The notes below the pieces were generated by a model. It saw only the letters and a program-made list of their open reading frames with translations. It had not been told where the DNA came from and did not search any database. The translations under genes were made by a program, and so were the position numbers. Below are positions 1 to 12,398 of a stretch of 64,000 nt of DNA, one piece after another. The stretch is taken from the NCBI GenBank assembly GCA_028693445.1, contig JAQUVI010000001.1:372001-436000 (forward strand), given 5' to 3'. The stretch's first letter is position 1, and every line of letters begins with the position of its first letter. The DNA is from Candidatus Absconditabacteria bacterium (GTDB taxonomy: Bacteria; Patescibacteriota; Gracilibacteria; Absconditabacterales; Absconditicoccaceae).

Positions 1-1035
1 TTTTGGAAGATTTCTTTCACATTCTTTGTAAGAAGTGATAAATCAGCCTCAATTGCTGTTTTGGATATGGCTGATAAGGTGAGTATAGATATTTTCTAAA
101 TTGCTTTCATTCAATCTCTTTCCATAAGGAGGATTAGAAACTATAGTCAAATCATTGAGTTCATAAGGAAGTAGAGGAGACAAAATGTCATGCTTCGTAA
201 ATGAAATAGTGTCATCAACTCATGCCTGTTCTGCGTTGGTTTTTGCTATTTCCAATATTTTTTCATCGCTATCGCTACACAAAATCTGATATTTTTTGTC
301 TTTATATTGTTTGTTTTTTGCTTCAGTTTTGATTTTCAAGTAAAGTTCTTTATCTAGGTTATTCCATTGTTGATATGCAAATGTTCTTTTGAGTCCTGGT
401 GCAATATTTCTAGCAAGTAGGGCAGCTTCTATTGCCAGGGTTCCCGAGCCGCAAAACGGGTCCCAAAAGGGACTACCATATTTCCACCTACTCAGCACTA
501 CCAGCGCGGCCGCCAGATTCTCTTTCAATGGAGCATCACCCGTCTGGATTCTATATCCTCTTTGATGTAGAGGAGCTCAAGAGCTATTGATAAAAATCGA
601 AGCGCGATTATCGATAATCATCACAAAAATATCCAAAGTCTCTTTTTTGGGATCCATAGGCCAGGTTCCATTGGGAGAGATTTGTTTATATACAGCTTTG
701 TTGGTTATGGCCTGGATAGTTCTGGTACTTTCTAGTTTTGATCATTTGCTATGTACGGTTACTACGATATTTTGTCCTGGATTGACATAATTTTTCCAGT
801 CCACAGTTTGTACCAAAGCAAACAACGCATCAAAATCAAAACAAGGACCAAAAGCCGCCTCCAAATAGACTTTATTTGCAATTCTACTCCAAAGGTTTAC
901 ACGCATCATATCGCGAAAATCTCCATCCACATATACTCAGGTTTCAAAACTATGATGAGGCGTAAGCCCTAAATATTGAAGTTCATTATTTACTAATTTA
1001 CTCAGTCCAAAGGGACAACTTACAAGGAAACGCAT
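1..1035 (-). CDS. THUMP-domain 23S rRNA guanine-N2 methyltransferase (RlmL-like), 3' end outside window
   Basis: Class I SAM-dependent RNA methyltransferase of the THUMP/UPF0020 (RlmL/TrmN-like) family. The start ATG at 1033-1035 gives MRFLVSCPFGLSKLV, and a THUMP-like region follows. Visible landmarks are the family signature SSGAPLHQRGYR, then APLKENLAAA, and the SAM-binding DPFCGSGT. The C-terminal region has NGGF where both G are TGA. Several TGA codons sit at expected Gly positions, so the frame is continuous although it appears broken under the standard code. The reading frame runs off the left edge. The exact target (rRNA or tRNA guanine) cannot be decided from sequence. Confidence 0.85.
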
Positions 1036-1057
1036 AGTTTGATTTATATTTTAAAAA

Positions 1058-1191
1058 TTATTTTTTCATATTAGGTAAAAAATTATCTCCAGTAATTATA
1101 TTTTGTCCTGTTTGTTTCTCAAGGTTTTTTCTTGCATTTTTTGCTATCAAACTTTAGCAAGTCGTATCTTGATTGTTTTGTCTTTTTTCAT
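1058..1191 (-). pseudogene. Possible remnant of a DinD/BRO-like protein C-terminus
   Basis: An ATG at 1189-1191 opens a short reading MKKDKTIKIRLAKV that stops after about 15 codons. A different frame then reads AKNARKNLEKQTGQN followed by IITGDNFLPN to a TAA at 1058-1060. The second part resembles the conserved tail of DNA-damage-inducible protein D type proteins. The two pieces are out of frame, so I read this as a degraded fragment, next to RhuM and a LexA-like gene. The identification rests on about 25 residues and is tentative. Confidence 0.35.
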
Positions 1192-1216
1192 AGTGTGTAA
1201 TTATCTAAATTAAATA

Positions 1217-2182
1217 TTATTTTTTCTTTGTAAGTTTTTGAACTTCCTTGTCAAAATCAGAAATATAATTTTTATCTTCTTCTTTTCTGTATTTCTCATA
1301 TTCTATTTTTGCTTTTTCTATAGCTTCTTTATGACTTATACTTCAAGAATTATCTAATAATTCTTTTCCACTTGTTTTTAGAAAATCATCCAATTTGTTT
1401 ATCCAATTTTGCATTGTCATAGTTTGCATATTCATAGCTTGAAGTTCTGCAAAATCTAAGTACATTGATACAATTAGATTTAATTGTCTTAGTTCATTTT
1501 CTGTAAGATAGTTTTTGGCAATTCATATATCACGAGTTGTAATATATTTTCATTTAAAATTAGTCAGTCACATAAATTCTTTGTCTGAATTAACTCTTTC
1601 TTTTATAACTTCTGCAGCTGTTTTCCCGTGAATAGCATAATGTATTTTGTTTTGTACGGTAGCAAAGAATTGTTTTGTGAGTTCATCATCTCTTTTATAA
1701 TCTATTGCTGTTGTGTAGATATCAGTAATTTTTTGATAGAAGTTTCTTTCACTACTTCTAATGTCACGAACTCTTTGTAATAATTCTTCAAAATATCTAG
1801 ATTTTGCTCATTCTTGTTTTAGTCTATCATCATCCATAGTAAATCATTTCACTATATATTCTTTGAGTCTTTCTGTTGCTCGTATTCTAAATTGAGTTCA
1901 TTGTTGAGATTTTACACGATATCATACAGAAATGATGACATCTAGGTTGTAAAAAGCTACAGGTTTATCTGAAATTGCAATATGCATTTTTTGCATAGTG
2001 CTTTTTTCTTCAAGTTCTCATTCTTCATAAATTTTTTTGATATGTCTTGAAAGAACCGATTGATCCCTATTAAATAAAGTACTCATTTGATCTTGTGTTA
2101 GCCAAACAGTTTCTTTATCTAAGTTTACTTGAATTTTGGTTTGTCCGTCTTGTGTTTCGTAGATGATTAGATTTGAGGTCAT
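1217..2182 (-). CDS. RhuM family protein (virulence/Fic-island associated)
   Basis: 321-residue RhuM-type protein. The N-terminus has a helix-turn-helix-like segment (VWLTQDQMSTLF, QSVLSRHIKKI) and the family landmarks FYNLDVIISVGYRV, FRI-W-AT, LKEYIVKGF and DDDRLKQ. The codon at the conserved Trp of FRxWAT is CGA (1880-1882), one of the clearest cases of CGA read as Trp. Seven or more TGA codons fall on Gly positions. RhuM genes are common in mobile and defence regions, but the molecular function is not established. The neighbouring LexA-like gene is on the same strand 16 nt upstream, so they may be cotranscribed. Confidence 0.88.
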
Positions 2183-2198
2183 GAGATTGTTTTATAAA

Positions 2199-2807
2199 TT
2201 AAATCTTTTTATTAATTTGAGTAACTATTCCAATTATATTTATTTCACTTTCATCAACTATTTCTAAATCATCAAAATTATTATTCAAAGAGTTTAAGAA
2301 ATATTTACCATCTTTTTCTTTAATTCTTTTTATTTTGGCTTCATTATTATGACTTAGTAAAACCATATTAGAATCATCAAATCAATCTTGTATTTTTACA
2401 ATTACTGTATCTCAAGATTCTATTTTTGGCTCCATTGATTTCCCTTTTGCTTTTACAGCAATTAGTTGATCAGATTTGTTTTTTAAATTGTTTGCTGGGT
2501 ATGGTAGATATTCTTTTGGATATTCGTTTACAATTTCAGGTCATTTTATTCCACATTGGGCAAATCAAAAAATAGGAATGTAATAAATATCGTTAGCTAT
2601 ATTTTTGATAACTCTATATGTTCAGTTAGCTAATTTACTTATAAATCACTTTTTTTCCAATTGTTCTATTTTATTAGCTACTTTTTGAGGATGATTTAAT
2701 CATACAATATCTCAAATATATTGTAAAGTAATATTTTCATCAGAATCTTGATGTTTGTTTATAAAATTTAGTATTTTTTCTTGCATATCATCAAGTATTT
2801 TCTTCAT
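2199..2807 (-). CDS. LexA/UmuD-like S24 family peptidase-repressor
   Basis: 202-residue two-domain protein. The N-terminal ~65 residues (MKKILDDMQEKILNFINKH...) look like a winged-helix DNA-binding domain. The C-terminal part is an S24 peptidase: the Ser nucleophile lies in KGKSMEP and the catalytic Lys in NEAKIKRI. A candidate self-cleavage bond is the Cys-Gly in FAQCGIKG, as in UmuD, where LexA has Ala-Gly. Expected role is an SOS-type or prophage-type repressor that inactivates itself on DNA damage. It lies upstream of rhuM and probably controls the local accessory cassette, which is inference. TGA codons encode Gly at IFGFAQ and GIKGPE. Confidence 0.85.
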
Positions 2808-3212
2808 TTGTTTTATTTAGGTGTATAAATGTATCTTTTACTTTTTCAGTATAATAAATTATCTCTTGAAATCAAGATATTTTACACTTTAATATAAAAT
2901 GGAAAAAAGTATGAAAAGCACTTGATTTTTTATATGGCATTCATATATAAAAGGTACTATTTTATCCTTTTATGTAAGATCATGAAAAATCTGAATTTGA
3001 ATAAACAAAAAACACCACCAAAACATAGTTAGGCAGTGAGATTTTTAATAATGATATTGTTGTGCGACAATACTTATATGTTTTAGATGATACTTTTCAA
3101 TGGAAAATTAATATAAAACTTTGATATACAGATATTACTAGATTTCGTCTGAGGTGTCTGAGAACTATGAAATAGAAATCTAAATCTTTTTACTTTGTAA
3201 AATTATACAATC
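2808..3212. other. Gene-poor interval between divergent genes
   Basis: About 400 nt between the LexA-like gene (leftward) and the YjzC-like gene (rightward). Short recoded readings exist (one opens at an ATG near 2916 and stops within about 50 codons), but none has a recognisable motif. The interval presumably holds the divergent promoters; no convincing -35/-10 pair was picked out. Confidence 0.3.
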
Positions 3213-3392
3213 ATGGCAATATATAAAACTGGACAAGAAGCTCCAAAAACACAAAATTATTCTTGGGTTAAATATACTGATTGAACAACAACACCATCAC
3301 CTACAAATGAAGAAAAAGTAATACCTTTATCTAAAGGTGAGGTTTTTCCTCCTATAAATTCTTGTGATAAAGGAGCTTATTGGTCTGATTAA
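3213..3392 (+). CDS. Small YjzC-like protein
   Basis: 59-residue protein starting MAIYKTGQEAPKTQNYSW. It follows the pattern of the YjzC family of small proteins: (Y/F)KxGxxAPxxGxY near the start, then a LxxGxxFPP motif (here LSKGEVFPP), then a Trp near the C-terminus. Function unknown. One TGA codon (YTDGTT) is read as Gly. The next gene, a DUF2188 protein, follows after 26 nt and the pair ends at a shared terminator, so they form a small operon. Confidence 0.55.
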
Positions 3393-3418
3393 ATTTTTAG
3401 ATATTTAGTGATATTGAA

Positions 3419-3643
3419 ATGAGTAAACAAGTTCGAGTTTCTCCTAATCCTAGTTGATGATGGAGAGTACATAAATCTTGAAGTCAAAGAGATTCTTTAC
3501 ATACAGATACGAAACTAGAAGCTGTTTCAAAAGCTGAATCTATTGCGAGAAATCGATGATGAGAGACAAAAATTCAAAATATGGATTGAAAAATTAGTTG
3601 AGGTAATTCATATTGAAATGATCCATTTCCGCCAAAAGGATAG
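3419..3643 (+). CDS. DUF2188 family protein
   Basis: 74-residue small protein matching DUF2188: SPNPSGGWRVHKSGSQRDS, then DTKLEAVSKAESIAR, then the ending SYGNDPFPPKG. It has ten in-frame TGA codons, nearly all at invariant family glycines (GGW, RNRGG, DGKI, SYGNDP, among others), so it is among the best evidence in the window that TGA is Gly. The domain has no established biochemical role. It is cotranscribed with the YjzC-like gene and followed by a strong terminator. Confidence 0.85.
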
Positions 3644-3651
3644 TTTTCATT

Positions 3652-3676
3652 GCCCCATATTTTTATGGGGCTTTTT
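3652..3676 (+). terminator. Intrinsic terminator after the DUF2188 gene
   Basis: GCCCCAT / ATGGGGC stem (7 bp) with a short T-rich loop, followed by five T. It ends the YjzC/DUF2188 unit. Confidence 0.85.
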
Positions 3677-3693
3677 ATATACTTTTTATTAAA

Positions 3694-4590
3694 ATGTTAA
3701 TAAAACAAAAGAGAATTAGAGGCTTATCAATATTATCATTTCTAAAGAAATGAAATGAGGTTTGCTTTTGATTTCAAATAAATGATTCTAATGAGATCAA
3801 AATTAAAAAATTATGATTATTAGATATAGAAGATAATATAAATATTTTACCTCCTATTGTATGATCTGTTTCAACTTACAATGCTGAGTGAAAGGAAGAA
3901 AAACAAAAACATTTACCAAAGGAAACGCATTATTCTGAAATTTATTGGACAAGACATCAATGGATCTGATGATGAAGGACAAGGGAAATTACAGAGATAG
4001 CATATAGACCATATAAAAAATATCCTGTTAAGTATATTCAACCAGTGAATATTGAGATATATAAAAAAGATAAATGGATATATTCTCCAGTTTTTGTTTT
4101 ATGAAAAGATGATAAGATAATAGAACATACAATTAATTTATTTTTAGAGCTGTTTGGAGAATGTGAAATATTATGAGACAAGAAAAATCCCATAGTTAAA
4201 ACATCATGATTAGTTAGATTTAATCGGGAATTTATAAAATCTTGAACTACTTGGAATGAATTTAAAAATAAGATTGAGGCTATTATTCTAAAGAAAACAG
4301 AAGAACAAAAAAAAGTAATTTATAGAAGGTTATCTGTGGCGGAAAAACTATGGTTTAAACCTGTTGGTTATTGAATGTTTTGATTTAAGTGATATATTGC
4401 ATTTCAAAATCAGAAAAGGACTTACACTATCTTTGAAAATGTTAATTTTGGTAATGCAATATATATAACAGATATGGATTGGATAGATTTTTCTAAAAAA
4501 GATAAACAAACAATATTAAATTCTAAAAATCACAAAGATAGAATTATTCATAATAAATGATGGGAGAATAAATTAAGAAAATATTGTTAA
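3694..4590 (+). CDS. Hypothetical protein, 298 aa
   Basis: Continuous only when TGA is read as Gly (about 15 in-frame TGA). It starts MLIKQKRIRGLSILSFLKK and ends WENKLRKYC. No signal peptide or membrane segment. Positions about 85-100 (SEIYWTRHQWIGGGRTR) are the most motif-like part, but I do not recognise a family. The density of TGA-Gly marks it as a long resident of the genome. It overlaps the convergent membrane protein gene by 18 nt at its 3' end. Confidence 0.65.
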
Positions 4591-5121
4591 TATAAATCCT
4601 ATTATTGTTGCTAAATTTGCTATTAGAGATATTATATCTCCTGTTCTTGATCAGATTTTTATTCAAAAGGGATCTAATATTGTTATAGCTAACGTTTTTG
4701 CTATTTTTCAAATCCAATAGAATGGATTTATTGTATTTAAAATGCTGTTTGTAATATTGTTTTCGTATACTCCTATTGTTTGATTTATGGCATCTTTTAC
4801 GTGATCTGAAAAACTACGAATGATGTCATCAGAAAAGATATTTAAAATGATATCTACATTCTGATATTCGTAAGTTGCAAAAGGAGGTCTAAAATTTCCT
4901 GTTGTAGATATTCATGACTCTCTCATAACATTATGAACTATTTTTGATATTTTATTTATTCCTTCTCTAGCTTTTTTTGATTCATCTGATTCTATTGGTT
5001 GTATTCCAATATGCTGAGAATACGATATTCCATTGATGTAAATATCATATAAACCTTTAAATTCCATAATTTTTTTTAATATATATTTGTTTGTGAAATA
5101 GTCAATTTTTTTGTAATTCAT
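4573..5121 (-). CDS. Hypothetical protein with C-terminal membrane segments, 182 aa
   Basis: Starts MNYKKIDYFTNKYILKK. The soluble N-terminal ~75 residues are followed, after a TGA read as Gly, by FRPPFATYEYQNVDIILNIF and an amphipathic-to-hydrophobic C-terminus (SLIANLATIIGFILTIFS). No family recognised. It lies just upstream (12 nt) of the type IIG enzyme gene with the same orientation, but the order (this gene downstream) does not show a functional link. Confidence 0.6.
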
Positions 5122-5132
5122 AAATAAGTTTG

Positions 5133-8099
5133 CTATTTATCTAAAACAACTTTCCTTTCCTCCTCACTCAACCCATATAGATCAAATACCATATCATCAA
5201 TTTTCCTATCAATAATTTCAATTTGTTTTTCAATAATTTTTTTATCATCATCAAATTCAGCTTCTTTAAGTTTTTTTTGTGCTAGAAGCATTTGGTCGAC
5301 TAAGTCTATAATTGGCTTTTGTTGGGATTCAGAAACTATTGGAATTGGAAATTCTCTAAATACTCAAACTCCAATATCTACTCAAACTCATCTTTTTTTA
5401 CCATACCTTTCAAACCAAATTTCTCATAATTTCGAGTTCATTAATCATAATAAAAATTTCAATGAATATCAAGGTTCTTTATTGATTATTACAGAAAATG
5501 AAAACCCAACAAAATATCATTCTTTATCATAATAAAATTCTGGTGTTTTAAACATTCACTTACATATTAGTTTCGGATTTTCAAAGAATTCTCTTTTTCT
5601 AAATCTATGTAGTCAATATGGTTGATTTGATGAAGTGATAAATTGTTTCATTTTATCTAAATGTCCTTTCATATTTGGATATTTACCTGATTTTATTTCT
5701 TCTTTGATTAATTTGTCGCTGTAAATCAAATATTCATCTTTAAAGTCTATTCAATATCTATTTACATGACTTGTGTTTAAATATTTTTTGAGTAGTTTTT
5801 TTTCATCTTCATTTAAATTTAATTCTTTAACTTCATTTTTGTTTAGAACAAAAACTCAATCTCAAACTTTGAAATTTGTATTTTCTTTTAATTGATTCTT
5901 TGATATTTTATCTGTTGCTTCAACAACTCATTGAGATACTTCAAATAAATCGTCAAGTTTTTGATAATTTTTTCATTCAAAAATATTTATAGAAGAATCA
6001 AAGCTAATAGTTAAATTATCTTTTATTAATTGATTGCTCTCTATTTTTTCAGCCTTTTTATCATCTATTCCTTCTATTGAGAAATTGAGATTTTCAACTT
6101 TAAGATATTTGGTTTTTTTGCTTTTACTCGCTTTTTCTTTTTTATACATATGAATCATATGTTTTCCGCTTACTCATTGAAAAACTGGTAATGAGTCAAA
6201 ATCGATTATGTGAGTAAAAGTGATCTCGTTTTTTATTCTTTCTATTAGTGTTTTAGCTCAAGAACCTTTTGTCCAATAACTGTTAGTTATAAATCCTATA
6301 TGTCATTTTTCCTTTACGATATCAATAGCTCTGTGTAAAAACAAATACCAAAAATCCATCTTACCTTGATAATATTTTTGATAATTACTTTTTTTAATTG
6401 GTTCAAATAGTTGAGCATTATCTCTTTCTTTATTATATGGTGGATTCCCAATAACCACATCAAATCATTATTTCCCAAAAACTTCTGCAAACTCTTTTTC
6501 CCAGTCAAAAGCATTGATCTTTTTGATTGTTGCTTCATCGGGAGATGCTAAATTTGCATAAATACTACTATCTACCAAACTATTTCCACATTTGATATTA
6601 TTATCCAATTTTGGTAGAAGTGCAGCGTCTATTGTACTAAACAATTGGTTTGCTGTTTCTGCTGTTTCTCATTCCAAAAGTTTCAACAAAAGAGATAGTT
6701 TACTAACTGCTACTGCTTGACGATCAATATCTACTCAATAGATCATGTTTTTTAAGATTTCTTTTTTGTAGTTGAAAGAAAGATGAAAACTATTTTTGAA
6801 TTGATAAATCTTGGCTTCTTTAATTGATTTTTTTGTTGTTTCTTCGTCTTTTGTATGTTGTGTCAGAAATCGATTGAGAATATAATCGTATGCTCCTATC
6901 AAAAAAGCTCCACTTCCACAAGCAGGATCTACGATATTTAGTTCTAGTGCTTGTTTTGGTGTCTTATCTTTTAGGAGTTCTCAAATAGTATTTCTAACAA
7001 TATAATCAACTACATATTGTGGGGTATAAAAAACTCATCATGCTTTTTTGACATCAGGTTTAAATTCTGTCTTGATTGTTCTTCATTCTTTGACAAGAGT
7101 TTTTCCTAGAAATTTCTCATAAATATTTCCCAAAATATCTACTCCCAAAACAGAAAATTCATATGGACAAGCGGGATAATACAAAGAAAGTAATATTTTT
7201 TTGAGTATTTTATCATCTAATTCAAATTTTTTGAATATTTCTATATTATCAAAAAGTCAGCTGTTATATTTTTTGTCTGATTTTTCGAAATATGAAATTA
7301 GGTTTTTCCGAATTTCTTTACTATTTGCGATAGTCTCTAGGTTTCAGAGATTTTCAATTTTCTTATCTTCAGCTATTCTTAGAAAAATTATTTTGTCTAC
7401 AATATCTCCAACGATATTGTTTAATCTATCTAAATCCCAGTTTCTTTCGTGTCAGTATCTGAGATAAATATTTTTTGCTAGAGCATCTCTTCGGTCATCA
7501 ATCATGTTTAGAAAATCAACATCTACTGATTGTGTTCATTTCTTTTTACCTTCTTGGATATATTTATCTAATGCTCATTTTTCTACTGCTTCTTTGCTCA
7601 AAGTGTTGTATATCCATTCTCGATTTTCTTCAAATTCCTCAAAAGTAAAATATTTGATTCTTGCTGTTCCTGCTTTGTCTTTTGGATTTGGTTTAACTCT
7701 TGTGTCGTAAATTGCCAATTCTTCAAAATCTGTCAAAATTCCTATTGGTAATTTAGCTGTCCATGAATACCTACGAATTTGATAAGCTGGTTCTACTTCT
7801 TCTTTGATGTTTACTGATGGTTTTTTTGCTTCTACAAAAAATATTCTCCTTCATCAAAGACGAAAACTGTAATCTGGTGCTTTCGTGTTATTTCAAATTT
7901 TGAGCTTATCTTCTAGAACAACTTCTTTATATTGTTCAGAGCGTCAGAAATTATTGTTTACATCTCGTCCCAAAAGCTCAAAAAATTTATCTATAAATTG
8001 CTGTCTAGTGTTTGTCTCGTTGAAATTTCAAGATGTATAATCTTTGAGATTATAACGAAATTGATCTACTAATTCTCTTAATTCTTTGAGTTGTTCCAT
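5133..8099 (-). CDS. Type IIG restriction-modification enzyme (nuclease-methyltransferase-specificity fusion)
   Basis: 988-residue single-chain restriction-modification protein. Domains in order: an N-terminal PD-(D/E)xK nuclease (PD at residues 75-76, EAK at about 90-92, in APDYSFR...FFVEAKKP); a helical connector containing DD-W-RDALAKNI, whose conserved Trp is CGA (7491-7493); an N6-adenine methyltransferase with DPACGSGAFL near residue 388 and motif IV NPPYNK near 553; and a C-terminal target-recognition region. Such enzymes cut and methylate from one polypeptide, so no partner gene is needed. Many TGA-Gly codons indicate it has been in the lineage long enough to adapt. Recognition sequence unknown. 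Confidence 0.93.
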
Positions 8100-8249
8100 A
8101 TTGTTTTAACGAGAAATAAATTAACGATTTTATAAGTATATTTTGTTTTATTTCCAATCATTTTATAGATAAATTAAGACTCAGAATAATCTTGCAAGCC
8201 AATCCAAAAATATTATACTAATCCGATATTTATTTTTGTTTTACAAAAA

Positions 8250-8711
8250 ATGTCGTTTATCAACAAAGAAATTCATATTCAGACAAAAAAGCCTTTTGAT
8301 ATAATAGATATTACAGATCAGGTTAAAAACTTTCTCCAAGAAATAAATGCGAAAGATTGATTGGTAAATATTTTTACTCGCCATACAACTGCAGTTCTCA
8401 AAATAAATGAATCTGAAGACTGACTTTGGAAAGATTTGCAAATTTGGTCCGATAAAGTTGTCCCAATAGAGGATCGATACCATCACAACGATTTACCAAA
8501 TAGAGATCCCAAAACAATGTGCGCAAGCAAAGAAGAATGTCTCAACTGACATTCTCATATCAGGTCAATGTTGCTCGGTGTTTCTAGCGAAACTATCCCA
8601 GTAAGTGCTGGCGAGATGATGCTTGGAGTGCGACAGAGGATTCTCTTCCTCGAACTAGACCACGCCAGACCAAGAACTATTATTTTTTCATTTGTGTGAG
8701 ATGCCGCGTAA
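8250..8711 (+). CDS. yjbQ: YjbQ / UPF0047 family protein
   Basis: 153-residue member of the UPF0047 (YjbQ) family. Visible family features are FTRHTTAVLKINE, the YHHND motif, SHIRSMLLG, ETIPVSAGEMMLG and a C-terminal LDHARPRTI. The family is linked to thiamine phosphate synthase activity in some members, but its main role is uncertain. The conserved Trp after MMLGV is encoded by CGA (8631-8633). The stop overlaps the trmB start by 11 nt, so the two genes are translationally coupled. Confidence 0.88.
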
Positions 8712-9351
8712 AAAACTTGTCAGATTTCAAGATAATTCAGTAGATTCCTTAGTTATCCAACCAGGAAAAGAAAAATTTGAATCAGTGAGAAAAAACTGGT
8801 CAACTTTTTTTGGAAATATCAACCCAATTACACTAGAATTAGCCTGTGGAAAAGGGGAGTACACCGTTGGACTAGCTCCTCATTTTCCCGACAGAAATTT
8901 CGTAGGCGTAGATATCAAAGGAAATAGACTTCGATACGGAGCCCAAGCTGCCAAAGAAAAATGACTCAAAAATGTAGGATTTATCCGTGGAATAATTCAG
9001 AATATTTATGAATTTTTTGAACCTCATACTATAGAAGAAATACGAATTATACACCCAGATCCAAGACCAAGAAATTCAGATGCACGTAGAAGATTGACTT
9101 GTCCTCGTTTCCTCAAAATATACCAAGAATTACTTATTCCAGGGTGAATTATTAGGCTCAAAACTGATGACGCCGACCTATTCGCTTATTCAGTAGAAAC
9201 GCTTAAACAAGAATGACGAACAATTTTGGCACAAACAGATGATTTGTATAATAGTCCTTTGTTGGTAGAACATTTTGATATCAAAACTCATTACGAACAA
9301 AAATTTCACGAAAAGTGAAGAAATATCAATTATCTCAAAGCAAAAAAATAA
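8701..9351 (+). CDS. trmB: tRNA (guanine-N7-)-methyltransferase TrmB
   Basis: 216-residue SAM-dependent methyltransferase forming m7G46 in tRNA. Motifs: LELACGKGEYT (SAM binding), FVGVDIKGNRL, KNVGFIRG, IHPDPRPR and a C-terminal YEQKF...NINYL. Two CGA codons fall where homologues have Trp (8932-8934 in RL-W-YGA, 9217-9219 in QEG-W-TI). An alternative ATG at 8692 adds three residues; I prefer 8701, whose MPRKK start resembles homologues. Coupled to yjbQ. Confidence 0.9.
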
Positions 9352-9352
9352 C

Positions 9353-9455
9353 TTGACTTTGTGCTGCTTAAATATATAATAAAACTGGTTTTAGGGTTAA
9401 TAAATAGATTTTAAAGAGATTTTAAAGAGATGGTAGCTTTTAGCCATCTCTTTTC
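9353..9455 (+). ncRNA. Candidate small RNA A with own promoter and terminator
   Basis: Directly after trmB lies TTGACT (9353-9358), a 16-nt spacer and TATAAT (9375-9380). About 70 nt later comes a perfect hairpin AAAGAGATGG / CCATCTCTTT (9424-9454) with T-rich tail. The expected transcript is about 9387-9455. It shares the 5' word AGGGTTxATAAATAGA with the next unit and encodes no plausible peptide. Confidence 0.5.
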
Positions 9456-9474
9456 CTTTTGTATAAATTTAGCA

Positions 9475-9571
9475 TTGATTTTTATAAAAAAAACTCTATT
9501 ATACCAAAAGGGTTCATAAATAGAGTCAATAGATTTGATTTGAGGAGAGCTGTTTTTCGCTCTCCTTTTTT
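9475..9571 (+). ncRNA. Candidate small RNA B, tandem relative of A
   Basis: TTGATT (9475-9480), 16-nt spacer, TATTAT (9497-9502), then a transcript of about 60 nt beginning near 9509. It starts with the same AGGGTTxATAAATAGA word as unit A and ends in the hairpin GGAGAGC / GCTCTCC plus six T (9544-9571). The hairpin also lies just beyond the stop of convergent atpD. Confidence 0.5.
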
Positions 9572-9582
9572 GAATTTTAAAA

Positions 9583-10968
<1,386 letters not shown>

Positions 10969-10992
10969 GGTAATTAAAAAAGAATTAAAATA

Positions 10993-11895
10993 TTATTTTT
11001 GAGCTTGCTCTATAGCAGCTTTTGCATTTCCAATTTCTGATATTTCTTGGGTAATTTTGCCTTGACGAACTTTATTATAAATTGTGTTTACATTTTTTAT
11101 GATTTCTCAACTATTATCTTTTGCATTTTTCATGGCAATCATTCTAGATGCATGTTCTCAGGTTTTATTTTGAACAACTGCACTATAAACAATATATTTA
11201 ACCATTTCTTGGATTAATTTTTCCATCAGAATAGTTTTCGATGGTTCTATTGCCAATGCAGGAATATTGATTTTCTCTATTTTCTCCAATTTCACGTCAA
11301 TATCTTGTAAGAATGCATCAAAACTTTCTTTATCCAAAGGATATATTTTGAATCTCAGTGGAATCTGAGTCATTGTAGTTTTGAAATAATTGAAGTATAC
11401 TTTTATTTTGGAATATTTTTTTTCTGCGAGACTTTTTTTGATATAGGTGTACAAAGGAAGTAATTCTTCTTCTGAGAAATCATCTTTTAACTGTAGTGAA
11501 CCTACAATATTCCATCAATCTCTTACAAAAAATTCCAATCATTTTTTTCCGATAACAAATATATCTACTTTGTTTTTTCGTTCTGCATATTTTATAGCAA
11601 GATGTCTTGTTAGTTTTGATGTAATAGGACCACAAAGTCCTTTATCTGTGCTTACCAATACAATAAGTCTTCTTCATTGTGGATCCCAACGTTTTTCATC
11701 AAAATCAAACAAATTTATTTGATCTTCCAAAGCATGAAGAACATTTAGAAAATTTATCAAAAAATCTCTCAATACTTCTGTTTTCTTTTTCATTTTTTGA
11801 AGTTTGATCGTAGAAACAATCTCCAATGCTTTAAGTATTTTTTGGAGACTTTTTAGTGATTTTATTTGAGTTCTGAGTTGTCTTGTACTACTCAT
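10993..11895 (-). CDS. atpG: ATP synthase F1 subunit gamma
   Basis: 300 residues, central stalk. Typical N-terminal coiled helix (STRQLRTQIKSLKSLQKILK...MVSTIKLQKMKK-like) and C-terminal helix EHASRMIAMKNAKDN...NKVRQGKITQEI, which form the rotor shaft. Start ATG at 11893-11895. It sits between epsilon (upstream) and beta (downstream) in the operon. Confidence 0.95.
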
Positions 11896-11916
11896 AATGA
11901 GCTATATGTGATAAAA

Positions 11917-12375
11917 TTAATTCTTCTGTTTTATTTTGTAAAGTTTGATATCGGCAGATATTTTTTGTAAATGTAAGAATGCTTTTTCAACTTCATCCAA
12001 GCTTCATTTTGCTTTAATTTCTTCAATTTGTTTTTCCATTTCTATTTTCATTTTTTCCAACACTTCTTGGTCTGTTTGAATTTCTTTGGTAACAGTACTG
12101 GCCAATATAACAATTTGAGTTCCATTTACATATAAAAAACCAGATCAAACAGAAAGACAAAGCCATTCGTCTTCAAATAAAAACTTTGTTCATTTGATAA
12201 ATTCTTCTTTTTTGTCGTCATGAAGTTTGATTTTTACTATACCTGGTTTCACAATACTAATCAATGGTTGATGATTTTTTAGAATAGAAATCTCTCATAC
12301 CTGAGTAGGTATGGTAATTTTTTCTATCTTATCTTCAAAGATTATTCATTCTGGAGTATTGATTTGCAGGAACAT
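11917..12375 (-). CDS. atpC: ATP synthase F1 subunit epsilon
   Basis: 152 residues. N-terminal beta-sandwich typical of epsilon (MFLQINTPEGIIFEDKIEKI, TIPTQVGEISILKNHQPLIS) and a helical C-terminal domain (EVLEKMKMEIEKQIEEIKAK). It lies between atpA and atpG instead of after atpD, an unusual order. The long charged C-terminal helices suggest the inhibitory hairpin is retained. Confidence 0.93.
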
Positions 12376-12398
12376 ACGAAAAACTGTTTTTAAATAAA

